A DNA stretch of 64,000 bases from Myxococcales bacterium (GTDB lineage: Bacteria; Myxococcota; UBA727; JABDBI01), in NCBI GenBank assembly GCA_023898405.1, contig CP060221.1:124001-188000 (forward strand). Reading direction: 5' to 3'. The notes under the pieces were generated by a model. That model saw only the letters and a program-made list of their open reading frames with translations. It was not told the origin of the DNA and searched no databases. The translations under genes and the position numbers were made by a program. This document shows positions 44,019-52,623 of the stretch, piece by piece. How positions within the stretch are numbered: position 1 is the stretch's first letter; each line of letters starts with the position of its first letter.

Positions 44019-44975
44019 ATGCAAACTTTCCATCAACAAAATTCTGAAGCAGTCTACCCCATCAGCTGGTACCAGGTTGCCTGGTCTCATGAACTCAAGC
44101 CTCTGCAGATTAAATCACTCACAGTTTGCGATAGAGATTTAATCGTCTACCGAGCACAGGATGGTTCAGTTCACGCTCTTGATGCTTACTGCCCGCATTT
44201 AGGTGCCCATCTCGGTGTTAAGGGTAAAGTATGTGGCAATCAAATAAGATGCGCTTTTCATGGATGGCAATTTGATGGAGACGGTCGCTGTCAAAAAATT
44301 TCATCAGAAGGAAAAATTACCCCTAATATGAATACACGAGCATGGCGTGTCATTGAACGCTATGGGATTATTTTTGTGCACTTTGATCCAAATAAAACAG
44401 CTCATAATCAAGAATTTATCGAGATATCATTATTTGACGGTAAAAAATGGGGCAAGCCAATTGGACGAGCTCATCATATTCACACTCGCCAATCTGATGT
44501 CTTAGAAAATGGCGTCGACATGGAACATTTTAATTCTGTTCATGGTGTGCCTATGAATGGCCCTGAGCTTACTGAAAAGCCAAATGGAAATCTGAGTTTT
44601 AGACACCAGACTGTAACAAAGCGGCTAGGTATTCAGTTTAATACCATGATGGAAATAGCTTATGTTATTCCAGGATTGCAGACTATTCATTTGCACTCAG
44701 TTTTAGGGCGAGAGTGTATCACCTTATCATCAGTAACTCCCGTCCACGGCAACTACGTTATTGCCCATCTTACTACCCGAGTGCGCGAGACAAAATCAAG
44801 TCCCACGACGCCAATTATCACAAGAGCACTATCTCATTTTATTAACTCTACCTTTGCTCAAGACATACCTATTTGGAATGCAAAAGTATATAAAAACAAA
44901 CCAGTTCTTGCCCAAGGTGACGACGGTATTCATCGTTTCAGAAAATGGTACAATCGCTTTCCTACTGTTTCTTAG
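44019..44975 (+). CDS. Rieske oxygenase, KshA/Neverland-like
   Basis: A 318-residue Rieske non-heme iron oxygenase. The [2Fe-2S] site is Cys58-x-His60 and Cys78-x2-His81 (YCPHLGAHLG, CAFHGWQFDG). The catalytic iron site is E163-x3-D167-x2-His170-x4-His175 (ENGVDMEHFNSVHG) with a later Asp in AQDIPIWNAKVY, and the end DDGIHRFRKWYNRF. This pattern is that of 3-ketosteroid 9-alpha-hydroxylase and cholesterol C7-desaturase (DAF-36/Neverland). A sterol or steroid substrate is thus inferred. No reductase (KshB) or sterol genes are nearby. The start has only a distant GAGG. Confidence 0.87.
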   Translation: MQTFHQQNSEAVYPISWYQVAWSHELKPLQIKSLTVCDRDLIVYRAQDGSVHALDAYCPHLGAHLGVKGKVCGNQIRCAFHGWQFDGDGRCQKISSEGKITPNMNTRAWRVIERYGIIFVHFDPNKTAHNQEFIEISLFDGKKWGKPIGRAHHIHTRQSDVLENGVDMEHFNSVHGVPMNGPELTEKPNGNLSFRHQTVTKRLGIQFNTMMEIAYVIPGLQTIHLHSVLGRECITLSSVTPVHGNYVIAHLTTRVRETKSSPTTPIITRALSHFINSTFAQDIPIWNAKVYKNKPVLAQGDDGIHRFRKWYNRFPTVS

Positions 44976-45192
44976 GGCTTATATTTTTACCTCTAGTTTA
45001 TTACTGGCTATCAGCAAATTCAGCCCATATTTTTACTTAGATCAATTTAGTATTTTTAAAATAAATATTTTAAACACGAAAATAAAAAACTCATTACCCG
45101 TATTTAAATAATTAAAAACTCATATTGATATTTTTCTAAAAATCGCATAAAAATCAAACTCAATTTTACTCTTATTAATTAGGACTTAAATT

Positions 45193-45741
45193 ATGTTTAA
45201 AATACACAATTACGTGTTTTTATTTATTTTTTCCCCATTAACCATCGCCAGTTACTCCTCTGAAGATGAGCATGATTGGCAGATTCTTTCAAATGCAATC
45301 AATGAAACCGTTTGGGGCATTGAGCAAAGCGATAAAGATTATTCACCTAAAAACAAAGAAAATGAGTGCCCTAACAGTGCTTATATTTTCCAAACACAGG
45401 AACATAAAAAAGAAACATTCTACAAAACGATTGATCCTTATCAAGAAATAATTAAAGAAATAAAATTAATCATTAAAAACTCACACCACAAATATGATTC
45501 AGAAGTCTACTCTGAAATACGTTGCACATTTGAAGACTATTGTGATCAAATCAAATTACTCACTAAAGCGGAAATAGAACATATAAAATTGCTATTACTT
45601 GCAAGTCGGGTATCACGAAACGTCATTAATAGTTCGCTTAACCGTCTCAACGAATATGTTGGATACTCTCAAGCTTCTTCTCCTGAATTAGTAAGGAAAA
45701 AAAATCCCGCTATTAGACGAATTCTTAAAAGCGAATTTTAA
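45193..45741 (+). CDS. Exported protein of unknown function
   Basis: A 182-residue protein with a signal peptide (FLFIFSPLTIAS, cleavage near 20) and a mature part that is helical and Lys/Glu/Ser-rich with three Cys. No family recognised. Codon use is very AT-rich, as in the island at 34.5-37.6 kb. It is single, with 217 AT-rich bases upstream. Confidence 0.6.
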   Translation: MFKIHNYVFLFIFSPLTIASYSSEDEHDWQILSNAINETVWGIEQSDKDYSPKNKENECPNSAYIFQTQEHKKETFYKTIDPYQEIIKEIKLIIKNSHHKYDSEVYSEIRCTFEDYCDQIKLLTKAEIEHIKLLLLASRVSRNVINSSLNRLNEYVGYSQASSPELVRKKNPAIRRILKSEF

Positions 45742-45798
45742 TTAGCTTTTTTCAAAGTTTAGGATTGCCTATTTATATTTATAAATTCCTGGCCAAAC

Positions 45799-45828
45799 TT
45801 GCTCAATTTTACCTTTAACTTTTATAAT
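45799..45828 (+). promoter_or_regulatory. Putative promoter for zapA-fau-tyrS
   Basis: TTGCTC (45799-45804) and a perfect TATAAT (45823-45828) are 18 bases apart. The leader to zapA would be about 85 bases. Confidence 0.45.
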
Positions 45829-45920
45829 ATGCTTGCTTTAAACCTGCCCTTGCTCAGTCGTTGTTATTTTGAAATTTTGACGCTACAAGGGCTAGTATAT
45901 TTACTTTTTAGGGCGATTAA

Positions 45921-46307
45921 ATGGATAGCAGCATTTTTAAAGAAGATGAAAAAAAGAAAGTTGAAGTTGTTTTACTCGGGCAAAGACTTGCTCTGCGCTC
46001 AGATCGAGGCGAACAGTACCTACAGAAACTGGCCAATTTTGTCGCTGATCAGATCGAAGATATCCGAAAGGGATCCCGTAGTGTTTCTACTCATCAGAGC
46101 GTATTGCTGATTGCTCTAAAGCTTGCTGACATGCTTAAACAAAAAGAGGATGAACTTTTTGAACTAAGAGACAGTATCCGCAACAAAGCTTCAAATGCAT
46201 TAAATGACGTTGAGACTGCTCTCGGTGATTTACAGCTTAAACCTGAACCTTCACCTAAAAATGAACCAAACCAAACCACCCAACCAGACGGTCGTCCCGC
46301 TCCATGA
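45921..46307 (+). CDS. zapA: Cell division protein ZapA
   Basis: Stabilises the FtsZ ring. The 128-residue product has the ZapA head (VEVVLLGQRLALRSDRGEQYL, VADQIEDI) and a coiled coil (ALKLADMLKQKEDELFELRDS), then a Pro-rich tail (EPSPKNEPNQTTQPDG) longer than usual. AGGGCG lies before the ATG. The stop overlaps the next start as ATGA. Confidence 0.88.
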   Translation: MDSSIFKEDEKKKVEVVLLGQRLALRSDRGEQYLQKLANFVADQIEDIRKGSRSVSTHQSVLLIALKLADMLKQKEDELFELRDSIRNKASNALNDVETALGDLQLKPEPSPKNEPNQTTQPDGRPAP

Positions 46308-46846
46308 CTCAATCTGAAAAAAACTTACTTAGAGCACAAATAAAAATATTACTCAGCCTTAAAAAAAAATGCGATTACGAAGAGGCTGGGTTAAAAGCTG
46401 CCGAAATTTTTTCTTCTTGGTTTCTGCAAAATGGGCGTTCAAAAATCAAAAAGGTTGCGCTCTTTCATTCTATGAGCGACGAGATTGAAATTAAATTTAT
46501 TGCCAATTTACTTAAAAATGCTGGCTGTTCTCTTTTCTTTCCGTCCCCCTCCTGGAAAAATGCGCCGCAGCTTCTCTGGATAGAAGAACACTCCCAGAAC
46601 TATATTGAGTCTCCAAGGCTCGATCTCATCATTGTGCCTGGAAGAGCTTTTGACAAACACGGAAGACGGCTTGGGCGTGGGCAAGGATGTTATGATCGAT
46701 GCCTGGCCCCACTTTTGTTTTCACCAAAATCTCCTATTCTCATGGGAGTAGCCTTGAAAGAACAAATAGTTGAAGCTGTACCAACTCAGGCACATGATAT
46801 AAAGATGGATTTTATTTTAACACCCGAAAATGTACTTAAAGCATAA
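46304..46846 (+). CDS. fau: 5-formyltetrahydrofolate cyclo-ligase
   Basis: Converts 5-formyl-THF to 5,10-methenyl-THF. The 180-residue product ends with the family motif IIVPGRAFDKHGRRLGRGQG followed by CYDR, and starts with the helix SEKNLLRAQIK. The zapA-fau pairing is widespread; in many proteobacteria 6S RNA lies between them, but here the genes overlap by 4 bases. Confidence 0.93.
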   Translation: MTQSEKNLLRAQIKILLSLKKKCDYEEAGLKAAEIFSSWFLQNGRSKIKKVALFHSMSDEIEIKFIANLLKNAGCSLFFPSPSWKNAPQLLWIEEHSQNYIESPRLDLIIVPGRAFDKHGRRLGRGQGCYDRCLAPLLFSPKSPILMGVALKEQIVEAVPTQAHDIKMDFILTPENVLKA

Positions 46847-46856
46847 GTGAGCAGAC

Positions 46857-48089
46857 ATGACTGATTTTATCGATGCAAAAGAACAGCTAAAAATTTTAAA
46901 ACGTGGGGCTGTTCATATCGAAGTTGAAGAAGATTTGTTAAAAAAACTAGCTCAAAGCAAAGAGAAAAAAATTCCTCTTCGCATCAAAGCTGGTTTTGAT
47001 CCTACAGCTCCTGACTTACATCTCGGTCATACAGTATTACTTACTAAAATGCGCCAATTTCAGGAATTGGGACATCAAGTTATTTTCTTGATAGGTGACT
47101 TTACATCACGCATTGGCGATCCTTCTGGACGTAATACCACGCGCCCTCCTCTCACTGACGACGAAATTATTGCTAATGCCAGCACCTATAAACGCCAAGT
47201 TTTTAAAATTCTGGATGAGAAAAAGACCATCATTGAATACAATTCAAAATGGCTTGCACCTTTTACTTTTGATGACGTGATCAAACTTGCAAGCAAGTAT
47301 TCTGTGGCTCGTATGATCGAAAGAGAAGATTTTAAAACACGTCTTGAAAGTGGAAAACCAATTTCCATGCATGAACTTTTATACCCGCTTGTTCAAGGCT
47401 ATGATTCAGTTGCGCTCAAGGCAGATGTTGAACTTGGAGGAAGCGATCAACTTTTTAACCTCTTAGTTGGAAGAGATTTAATGCGACACTTTAATCTTGA
47501 ACCCCAATGCATTTTGACAGTGCCTTTGCTTGAAGGTTTGGAAGCACGAGAAGAAAATGGAAAAATCGTCGGCGCAAAAATGTCGAAATCCTACAATAAC
47601 TATGTTGGGGTAGAAGAAGATGCCAATACTCAGTTTGGCAAACTGATGAGCATTTGCGATGCACTCATGTGGCGTTACTACGATCTTCTTTCTTTTAAAA
47701 GCAGTGAAGAAATTGAAAATTTAAAAACTATTCATCCTAAGGATGCCAAAATTCAATTGGCTATGGAGCTGGTAACACGCTTTCACGGACCAGAAAAAGC
47801 TCAAGAAGCAAAAGCTCAATTTGATAGTTTGTTTGGCTCAGCTAATCGTCACGAAATCCCTGTTGATGCCCCTAGTTTCAAATTTGCAGCAAAAGATGGC
47901 TATTTGCTCCTCAATGCATTAGTCGAGTCTGAACTTGTGCCGTCAAATTCTGAAGCCAAGCGTCTCCTTCGTCAAGGTGCCGTAAGTGTAGACGGTGAAC
48001 GAATCGAAGATATCGCTTTTGTTTTACCTCAAGGATCTCATACCTTACGCGCAGGAAAAAAACGCTGGGCTCGAGTCATTATTGAGTAG
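46857..48089 (+). CDS. tyrS: Tyrosine-tRNA ligase
   Basis: Charges tRNA-Tyr. The 410-residue product has HLGH at 55-58 (HIGH motif), GGSDQLFN, GAKMSKSYNNY (KMSKS) and a C-terminal S4 RNA-binding domain (SEAKRLLRQGAVSVDGERI). The motif spelling is that of the TyrZ/TyrS2 type. It lies 10 bases after fau and closes the unit. Confidence 0.95.
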   Translation: MTDFIDAKEQLKILKRGAVHIEVEEDLLKKLAQSKEKKIPLRIKAGFDPTAPDLHLGHTVLLTKMRQFQELGHQVIFLIGDFTSRIGDPSGRNTTRPPLTDDEIIANASTYKRQVFKILDEKKTIIEYNSKWLAPFTFDDVIKLASKYSVARMIEREDFKTRLESGKPISMHELLYPLVQGYDSVALKADVELGGSDQLFNLLVGRDLMRHFNLEPQCILTVPLLEGLEAREENGKIVGAKMSKSYNNYVGVEEDANTQFGKLMSICDALMWRYYDLLSFKSSEEIENLKTIHPKDAKIQLAMELVTRFHGPEKAQEAKAQFDSLFGSANRHEIPVDAPSFKFAAKDGYLLLNALVESELVPSNSEAKRLLRQGAVSVDGERIEDIAFVLPQGSHTLRAGKKRWARVIIE

Positions 48090-48152
48090 AGTAAATTTTA
48101 GTGGTCCTGTGTATAAACAATGAATAAGCCTGCTAAGGCTCTCAGGAAAATA

Positions 48153-48689
48153 ATGAAAAAAATATCTTTTTTCTTAGTCCTATTTTTATTCTCTTTATGC
48201 TGCTCATCACTAGATGTAGAACAAAACCAGCAGCCAAAGATGCGCTCAATAAAAGTTAATTCTTTAGCTTTGGCTCTTGGTTTTTTGGATCTTCACTTTG
48301 GCGTAAAAACGAGCAAAAACACATCTATAATTTTAGCTTTAGACACACACTTTTTCTGGCCCCCTGCTTCTCTAGCAAAACCAAGCGAACTATTTGGCAT
48401 AGGCGGTGGCCTTGGTGTTCGTTTTTCGCCTTTTTCTTTAGCACATGAAAGTGGCTGGTTTATAGAGGCTCTCTTGCGAACAGGTTATAGCGGGCTTGTT
48501 CCTACTTCGGCACACTTCGTTGTGATACCGAGCATCGAATCAGGCTATGCTTGGCTTTTTCAAAGTGGGCTAACTCTTTCTACAGGCTTGTCACTAAATT
48601 ATATTTTTGCTCCTAATAAAAATGAAGGTGCTTGGGTACCTCAATTCCCAATCCCTCTATTCAATCTCACTATAGGCTACATTTTCTAG
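48153..48689 (+). CDS. Small outer-membrane beta-barrel-like protein
   Basis: A 178-residue exported protein: signal peptide KKISFFLVLFLFSLCCSS, then strands such as SLALALGFLDLHFGV, LFGIGGGLGVRFSPF, LTLSTGLSLNYIF and the end FNLTIGYIF with a terminal Phe. This is an outer-membrane barrel pattern, like the protein at 15087. The ATG at 48153 has AGGA 6 bases upstream; the upstream one at 48120 does not fit a signal peptide. Confidence 0.65.
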   Translation: MKKISFFLVLFLFSLCCSSLDVEQNQQPKMRSIKVNSLALALGFLDLHFGVKTSKNTSIILALDTHFFWPPASLAKPSELFGIGGGLGVRFSPFSLAHESGWFIEALLRTGYSGLVPTSAHFVVIPSIESGYAWLFQSGLTLSTGLSLNYIFAPNKNEGAWVPQFPIPLFNLTIGYIF

Positions 48690-48953
48690 CATTACTGCCA
48701 CGGATTCTATGATTAACTCATTTGAAGTTCTGATGTTCCTTTGAGCAATCTCACCTCAATTAACCACCATTACTCGCCTAAACATTGCTACTCTCCCAAA
48801 GTGATTGGGCAGCTCTATGATATCTACAGAACATTTTTAAAGACATTAAAACTTCAGATCATTATACCTGCGTATATCATCTATGGTTGCTAAATTCAGA
48901 CTCCAAGTGTTCAAAATACTTTGGCAAATATTTTTTGGAATGGAGTAAGAAAT

Positions 48954-49841
48954 ATGAAAATTCCTATGTTTAGCATAATTGCAGCGCTGTCCCTTTCTTT
49001 TGGGCTCAAAGCTGAAAATCCTCAATTTGATTCGTTTGAAAAATTAGAAGCTCATTACATGGCTGATGCTGTGGTTAATATGATGGCTGATGAAATGATG
49101 CTGAAAGACCAAGATAGCATTGATTTAGCTAAAGATTTAGTAACTCAAATGGCTTTAGATCCAATGATGATGGAAGATATCAAAAATGGCGACTTAGTCT
49201 TAGACGAAGCCACGATGTCTGACTTATTCTTAAAAGATACAGTTAAATCAGCCTTCGGTACCGTTACTAATTTTGTATCATCAACATTTAAAACTATGAA
49301 AGATGTGGCTAAAGGCGCTTTAGGTTTAGCGAACAAAGCTTTAACCACCATCACCAATAGCGATGAGCTCATGTTTTTGATAAAGACCGGAGTAAGTATC
49401 GCCAATGTATTGATTCCGATTGGAGCAACCGCTTTGGGTGGCGCTTTAGTTGCATCAGGAGTAGGCCTTTCTTTAATTCCGGTTATTGCTGCTGTTACTC
49501 CCGTGCTTATGGCGGTTGTGACACCTGGTAACGTTGAAACAGCTTTAAACGTTGCTCAAGCTACCGCAAGCCTAGCCGACGGATACATTAATCCTCCAAC
49601 AAATGCCAGCCAGGCTCCAAGCAGCTTGACCATGTTATCTCTAGAAAAGAAAGCTAAAAAATTAAGCGCTCAAGAAGCAGGTGAAGGATTGGTCATGTTA
49701 TTGAAAGCTAACAAGGCTTTGGGCGAATTTGTTCAATCTAAAAAATGGAACAAGGTAGCCAAACAACAACAAAAACGCATTTTAGCAGCTTTGGATAAAT
49801 CCAATAAAGTTATAGCCAAAATAGATACTGGAAAACTGTAA
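48954..49841 (+). CDS. Exported protein with a long hydrophobic Gly/Ala segment
   Basis: A 295-residue protein with a signal peptide (residues 1-20), a Met/Asp-rich acidic part (30-95), an amphipathic stretch (95-137), and a hydrophobic Gly/Ala-rich block at about 138-190 (IGATALGGALVASGVGLSLI, PVIAAVTPVLMAVVTPG) that could form a helical hairpin, then a Lys-rich C-terminus. This plan recalls pore-forming proteins, but no family is recognised. GGAG precedes the ATG and a strong terminator follows. Confidence 0.6.
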   Translation: MKIPMFSIIAALSLSFGLKAENPQFDSFEKLEAHYMADAVVNMMADEMMLKDQDSIDLAKDLVTQMALDPMMMEDIKNGDLVLDEATMSDLFLKDTVKSAFGTVTNFVSSTFKTMKDVAKGALGLANKALTTITNSDELMFLIKTGVSIANVLIPIGATALGGALVASGVGLSLIPVIAAVTPVLMAVVTPGNVETALNVAQATASLADGYINPPTNASQAPSSLTMLSLEKKAKKLSAQEAGEGLVMLLKANKALGEFVQSKKWNKVAKQQQKRILAALDKSNKVIAKIDTGKL

Positions 49842-49862
49842 TTTTATTAACCATAAAAAAAT

Positions 49863-49886
49863 AGCCTCACAAAGAGGCTGTTTTTA
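49863..49886 (+). terminator. Rho-independent terminator
   Basis: AGCCTC (49863-49868) and GAGGCT (49874-49879) with a 5-base loop, then G and TTTTT. It ends the preceding exported-protein gene. Confidence 0.85.
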
Positions 49887-50358
49887 TTTGAAATCATATT
49901 ATATTTAAGATTCTCCAGGTAATATATTTTCACCATTACATTTAGCACTTTATTTTTCATTACTTGATGTTAAAATATCACCAACAATTCTTAGGCGTAT
50001 AATTAGACTCGTCGCCATCATCATAAACCTAAAAAACTAAAGTTGCACTCAAATTACAACAACATTAAAACACATGGTACTAATTCATACAGCCTATATA
50101 TTTAACTACGTCTACAATAAACTCCATAATCAGCAAAATAGCCTACTTTTATTTCTTCATTATGATCCCAAAGTCATATTTCGTTCACTATTGATCATTT
50201 TTAAGCAAAAAAAAAATTATTTATTTCATATAAGCAAATAAAGAAAAAACCTTTTTTTCATGGACCTTCATTAGAATTTTATACAATTTTAATTTGATAT
50301 TTTTTTTCTTTTCTTAGGACAATCTCGTCAGTCCTTCCTAAACATCCAATCACATAAA
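49887..50358. other. Long AT-rich intergenic region, nothing recognised
   Basis: About 470 bases with no convincing frame, tRNA or repeat. The composition is strongly A/T with several poly-A and poly-T runs. A promoter for the next gene must be in the right part but no clear box pair stands out. Confidence 0.5.
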
Positions 50359-50394
50359 AAGATGAAGCACAGCAGGAGGGGCTCGCTTCATCTT
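50359..50394 (+). promoter_or_regulatory. Stem-loop in the leader of the DUF4360 gene
   Basis: AAGATGAAGC (50359-50368) and GCTTCATCTT (50385-50394) form a perfect 10-bp stem; the loop contains AGGAGGGG. The true binding site AGGA begins one base or so after the stem (50395-50399), 6 bases before the ATG. This could protect the mRNA end or gate translation. Confidence 0.55.
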
Positions 50395-50404
50395 AGGAAA
50401 AGCT

Positions 50405-51016
50405 ATGAGAAAATTTGCTTTTATATTTGCATCACTCACGCTTGCTTTTAACGCCTCTGCTGCATGGTATGACGATGTCAGATTAGGAAACCCCGAGTAC
50501 GGCGGCACAGGGTGCCCTGGAGGAAGTGCTGCGGTTGCTGTTGCTGACGATGCTAAGTCCCTTAGTATTTTATTTGACTCATTTGTGGTAGAAGCAGGTG
50601 GAGACACTGGAAAAAGTTTTAACCGCAAAATATGCAATATTGCCGTTCCAGTTCATATTCCACAAGGCTACAGTGTTTCAATTTTTCAAATTGATTACCG
50701 TGGCTTCAACAGTCTACCTTACGGAGCCTATAGCCAATTTAGAGTGGAATATTTTTTTGCAGGCAGCGAAGGTCCAGCGTACGAGAAAAAATTCAGAGGA
50801 AGACTTGAAGATGAGTACCTGATTCAAAATGCTATCGCTGCTTCAGCTGTTACGTGGTCGGATTGCGGACAAAGCGTAATTTTAAGAGCAAACACCTCGA
50901 TGTTTGTACGCTCTAATTCACTTCGCGAAGATGCTCTTGCAACAGTTGATAGTGCTGATGTTCGCGCGGGCTTAGTTTTTAATCTGCAGTGGAGACGCTG
51001 TACACAAAATAATTAA
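50405..51016 (+). CDS. Exported DUF4360 protein
   Basis: A 203-residue protein with signal peptide MRKFAFIFASLTLAFNASA. The mature part matches the DUF4360 family: GGTGCPGGSAAVAVADDAK, LFDSFVVEAG, NRKICNIAVPVHIPQGYS and DYRGFNSLPYG, with four conserved Cys (GTGC, KIC, SDC, RRC) likely in disulfides. Family function unknown; members are secreted proteins of fungi and bacteria. An IS is inserted just after the stop. Confidence 0.85.
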   Translation: MRKFAFIFASLTLAFNASAAWYDDVRLGNPEYGGTGCPGGSAAVAVADDAKSLSILFDSFVVEAGGDTGKSFNRKICNIAVPVHIPQGYSVSIFQIDYRGFNSLPYGAYSQFRVEYFFAGSEGPAYEKKFRGRLEDEYLIQNAIAASAVTWSDCGQSVILRANTSMFVRSNSLREDALATVDSADVRAGLVFNLQWRRCTQNN

Positions 51017-51021
51017 CCTGA

Positions 51022-51029
51022 GTTTTGCT
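51022..51029 (+). repeat. Target site duplication, left copy
   Basis: GTTTTGCT lies directly before the left end of the IS; the identical 8 bases follow the right end at 52514-52521. Confidence 0.9.
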
Positions 51030-52513
51030 CTCATGATTGATCACATCTTTTTGTTGACAAAGTCGTTTAAGCATTTTCAAGTTTAATTTGATGTGATCAA
51101 GTTTTTCAATGAATCATATAAGAACAGAATTTATAGAATCAAATCTTGGTGATAAGCGCTTAACTAAGCGCCTTTTATCAATTGTTAGCTCGGTTATTGA
51201 AAGTCCAGAGAAATCTTTTCCTGAGGCATTTGGGAGTTCGGCAGAATTAGAGGGGTTCTATCGGTTTGTGGGAAATCCTTACATAGAAATAAAAGACATT
51301 TTAGAACCGCACAAGCAAGCTACTTTAAAGCGTATGTGCAATAAGAATAATGATATTATTATTGCGCATGATTCGAGTGAGTTTGTATTTTCAGGAAAGA
51401 GACGAGACCTTGGAACAACCTCACTAGGTAAAAGTGCAAGCTTCTTTGGTCATTTCAGTTTAGCTATTTCTGCGTCAGATAGAGAACCATTAGGTACATT
51501 GGGGTTGCATTGTTTTAAGCGCGGTGAAAAAATCAGTCCTTATGCACTCAGAAAAAAAGGGATTCTTACACAGACTCAGTCTCGTCGCCTGCCATCGGAA
51601 AAACAAAGATGGAATGACGCAATCGATAGCATTTCTAAACTCAGCGAAAGCGCTAAAAATGCAATCCACGTATGCGATAGTGAAACAGATAGTTATGCTT
51701 TGCTTGCTGATTTATCGAACAAAGAACATCGATTTATTGTTAGGGGCTGCTATGACCGCGCCCTTGTAAACGGCAAGCATTTACGCGAGGAATTTGCAGA
51801 AGAAAGCAGATTGTTTTCTAAAGAAATACATCTTTCTAGAAGAAATAAAAAATCCGGCGGGGCTAATAATAAAAGGCTTGTTAAAAGAGATGCCCGCAAT
51901 ACGATAGTAGATATTAAAGCAAAACAAATTACATTAAAAAGATCAAACTGTGTAGATAAAAAATATGCATTATCTTTAGATATAAATGCTGTTCTTATTC
52001 TAGAGCGAAATCCGCCTAAAGATGAAAAGCCTATTGAATGGATTTTACTCACTCAAGAACCAATCGCTTCGCGCCAAGATATCGAAAAGATTATCGAATG
52101 CTATTGCTCACGTTGGGTCATAGAAGAATACTTTAAAGTCCTTAAAACTGGATGCTCATATGAAAAAAGACAGTTAGAAAGCTTTCACAGCCTGAAAAAT
52201 TGTTTGGGAGTCTTTATACCAATAGCCTGGTTTCTCCTGCGGCTACGCAATAAAGCAAATGAAGCAAATAGCTCACCAGAACTTTATATACCGCCTCCAT
52301 TATTAGCTATGCTGCAAAATTATACCGCGGAATCATTGCTTACTGTCGATGAAGTTTTAAGGCAAATAGCAAGGTTGGGAGGACACATTAAATATAACGG
52401 TCCTCCTGGATGGCTCGTCTTATGGCGAGGGCTTAGAGAACTTTATGCTATGTATAAAGGTTACCAAATCGCCGAATCTATCTTGTCAACAAAAAGATGT
52501 GATCAATCATGAG
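51030..52513 (+). mobile_element. Intact IS4-family insertion sequence (IS50-like), 1484 bp
   Basis: Perfect 31-bp terminal inverted repeats at 51030-51060 and 52483-52513, beginning CTCATGATTGATCACA, enclose one transposase gene. An 8-bp direct repeat GTTTTGCT flanks it. Identical ends, an intact gene and an exact target duplication indicate a recent insertion. It separates the DUF4360 gene from its presumed terminator at 52569. Confidence 0.92.
51109..52512 (+). CDS. IS4-family transposase (Tn5/IS50 group)
   Basis: DDE transposase of 467 residues. The N-terminus FIESNLGDKRLTKRLLSI and FPEAFGSSAELEGFYRF is the Tn5-type DNA-binding part. The acidic residues are in IIIAHDSSEF, VCDSETDSY and the YREK-like RWVIEEYFKVLKTG. 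The stop codon is inside the right inverted repeat, so the last residues are encoded by the repeat. No strong binding site is seen, as is usual for transposases kept at low level. Confidence 0.92.
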   Translation: MNHIRTEFIESNLGDKRLTKRLLSIVSSVIESPEKSFPEAFGSSAELEGFYRFVGNPYIEIKDILEPHKQATLKRMCNKNNDIIIAHDSSEFVFSGKRRDLGTTSLGKSASFFGHFSLAISASDREPLGTLGLHCFKRGEKISPYALRKKGILTQTQSRRLPSEKQRWNDAIDSISKLSESAKNAIHVCDSETDSYALLADLSNKEHRFIVRGCYDRALVNGKHLREEFAEESRLFSKEIHLSRRNKKSGGANNKRLVKRDARNTIVDIKAKQITLKRSNCVDKKYALSLDINAVLILERNPPKDEKPIEWILLTQEPIASRQDIEKIIECYCSRWVIEEYFKVLKTGCSYEKRQLESFHSLKNCLGVFIPIAWFLLRLRNKANEANSSPELYIPPPLLAMLQNYTAESLLTVDEVLRQIARLGGHIKYNGPPGWLVLWRGLRELYAMYKGYQIAESILSTKRCDQS

Positions 52514-52521
52514 GTTTTGCT
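52514..52521 (+). repeat. Target site duplication, right copy
   Basis: GTTTTGCT, identical to the copy at 51022-51029. Confidence 0.9.
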
Positions 52522-52568
52522 TAAGATTGATCTATTTAAGATAAATCACTATTTTACCGCTAAAAAAC

Positions 52569-52601
52569 AAAACGCCCCTATACAATTGTTGGGGCGTTTT
52601 T
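52569..52601. terminator. Bidirectional terminator
   Basis: AAAACGCCCC (52569-52578) and GGGGCGTTTT (52591-52600) form a strong stem with A and T flanks, serving the plus-strand genes and the convergent lepB. Confidence 0.85.
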
Positions 52602-52623
52602 ATTAGGTTCGCAATTCATTGCT

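Noticed and set aside
46304..46307. 6S RNA between zapA and fau
   Set aside because: The two genes overlap by 4 bases, leaving no space for the RNA often found there.
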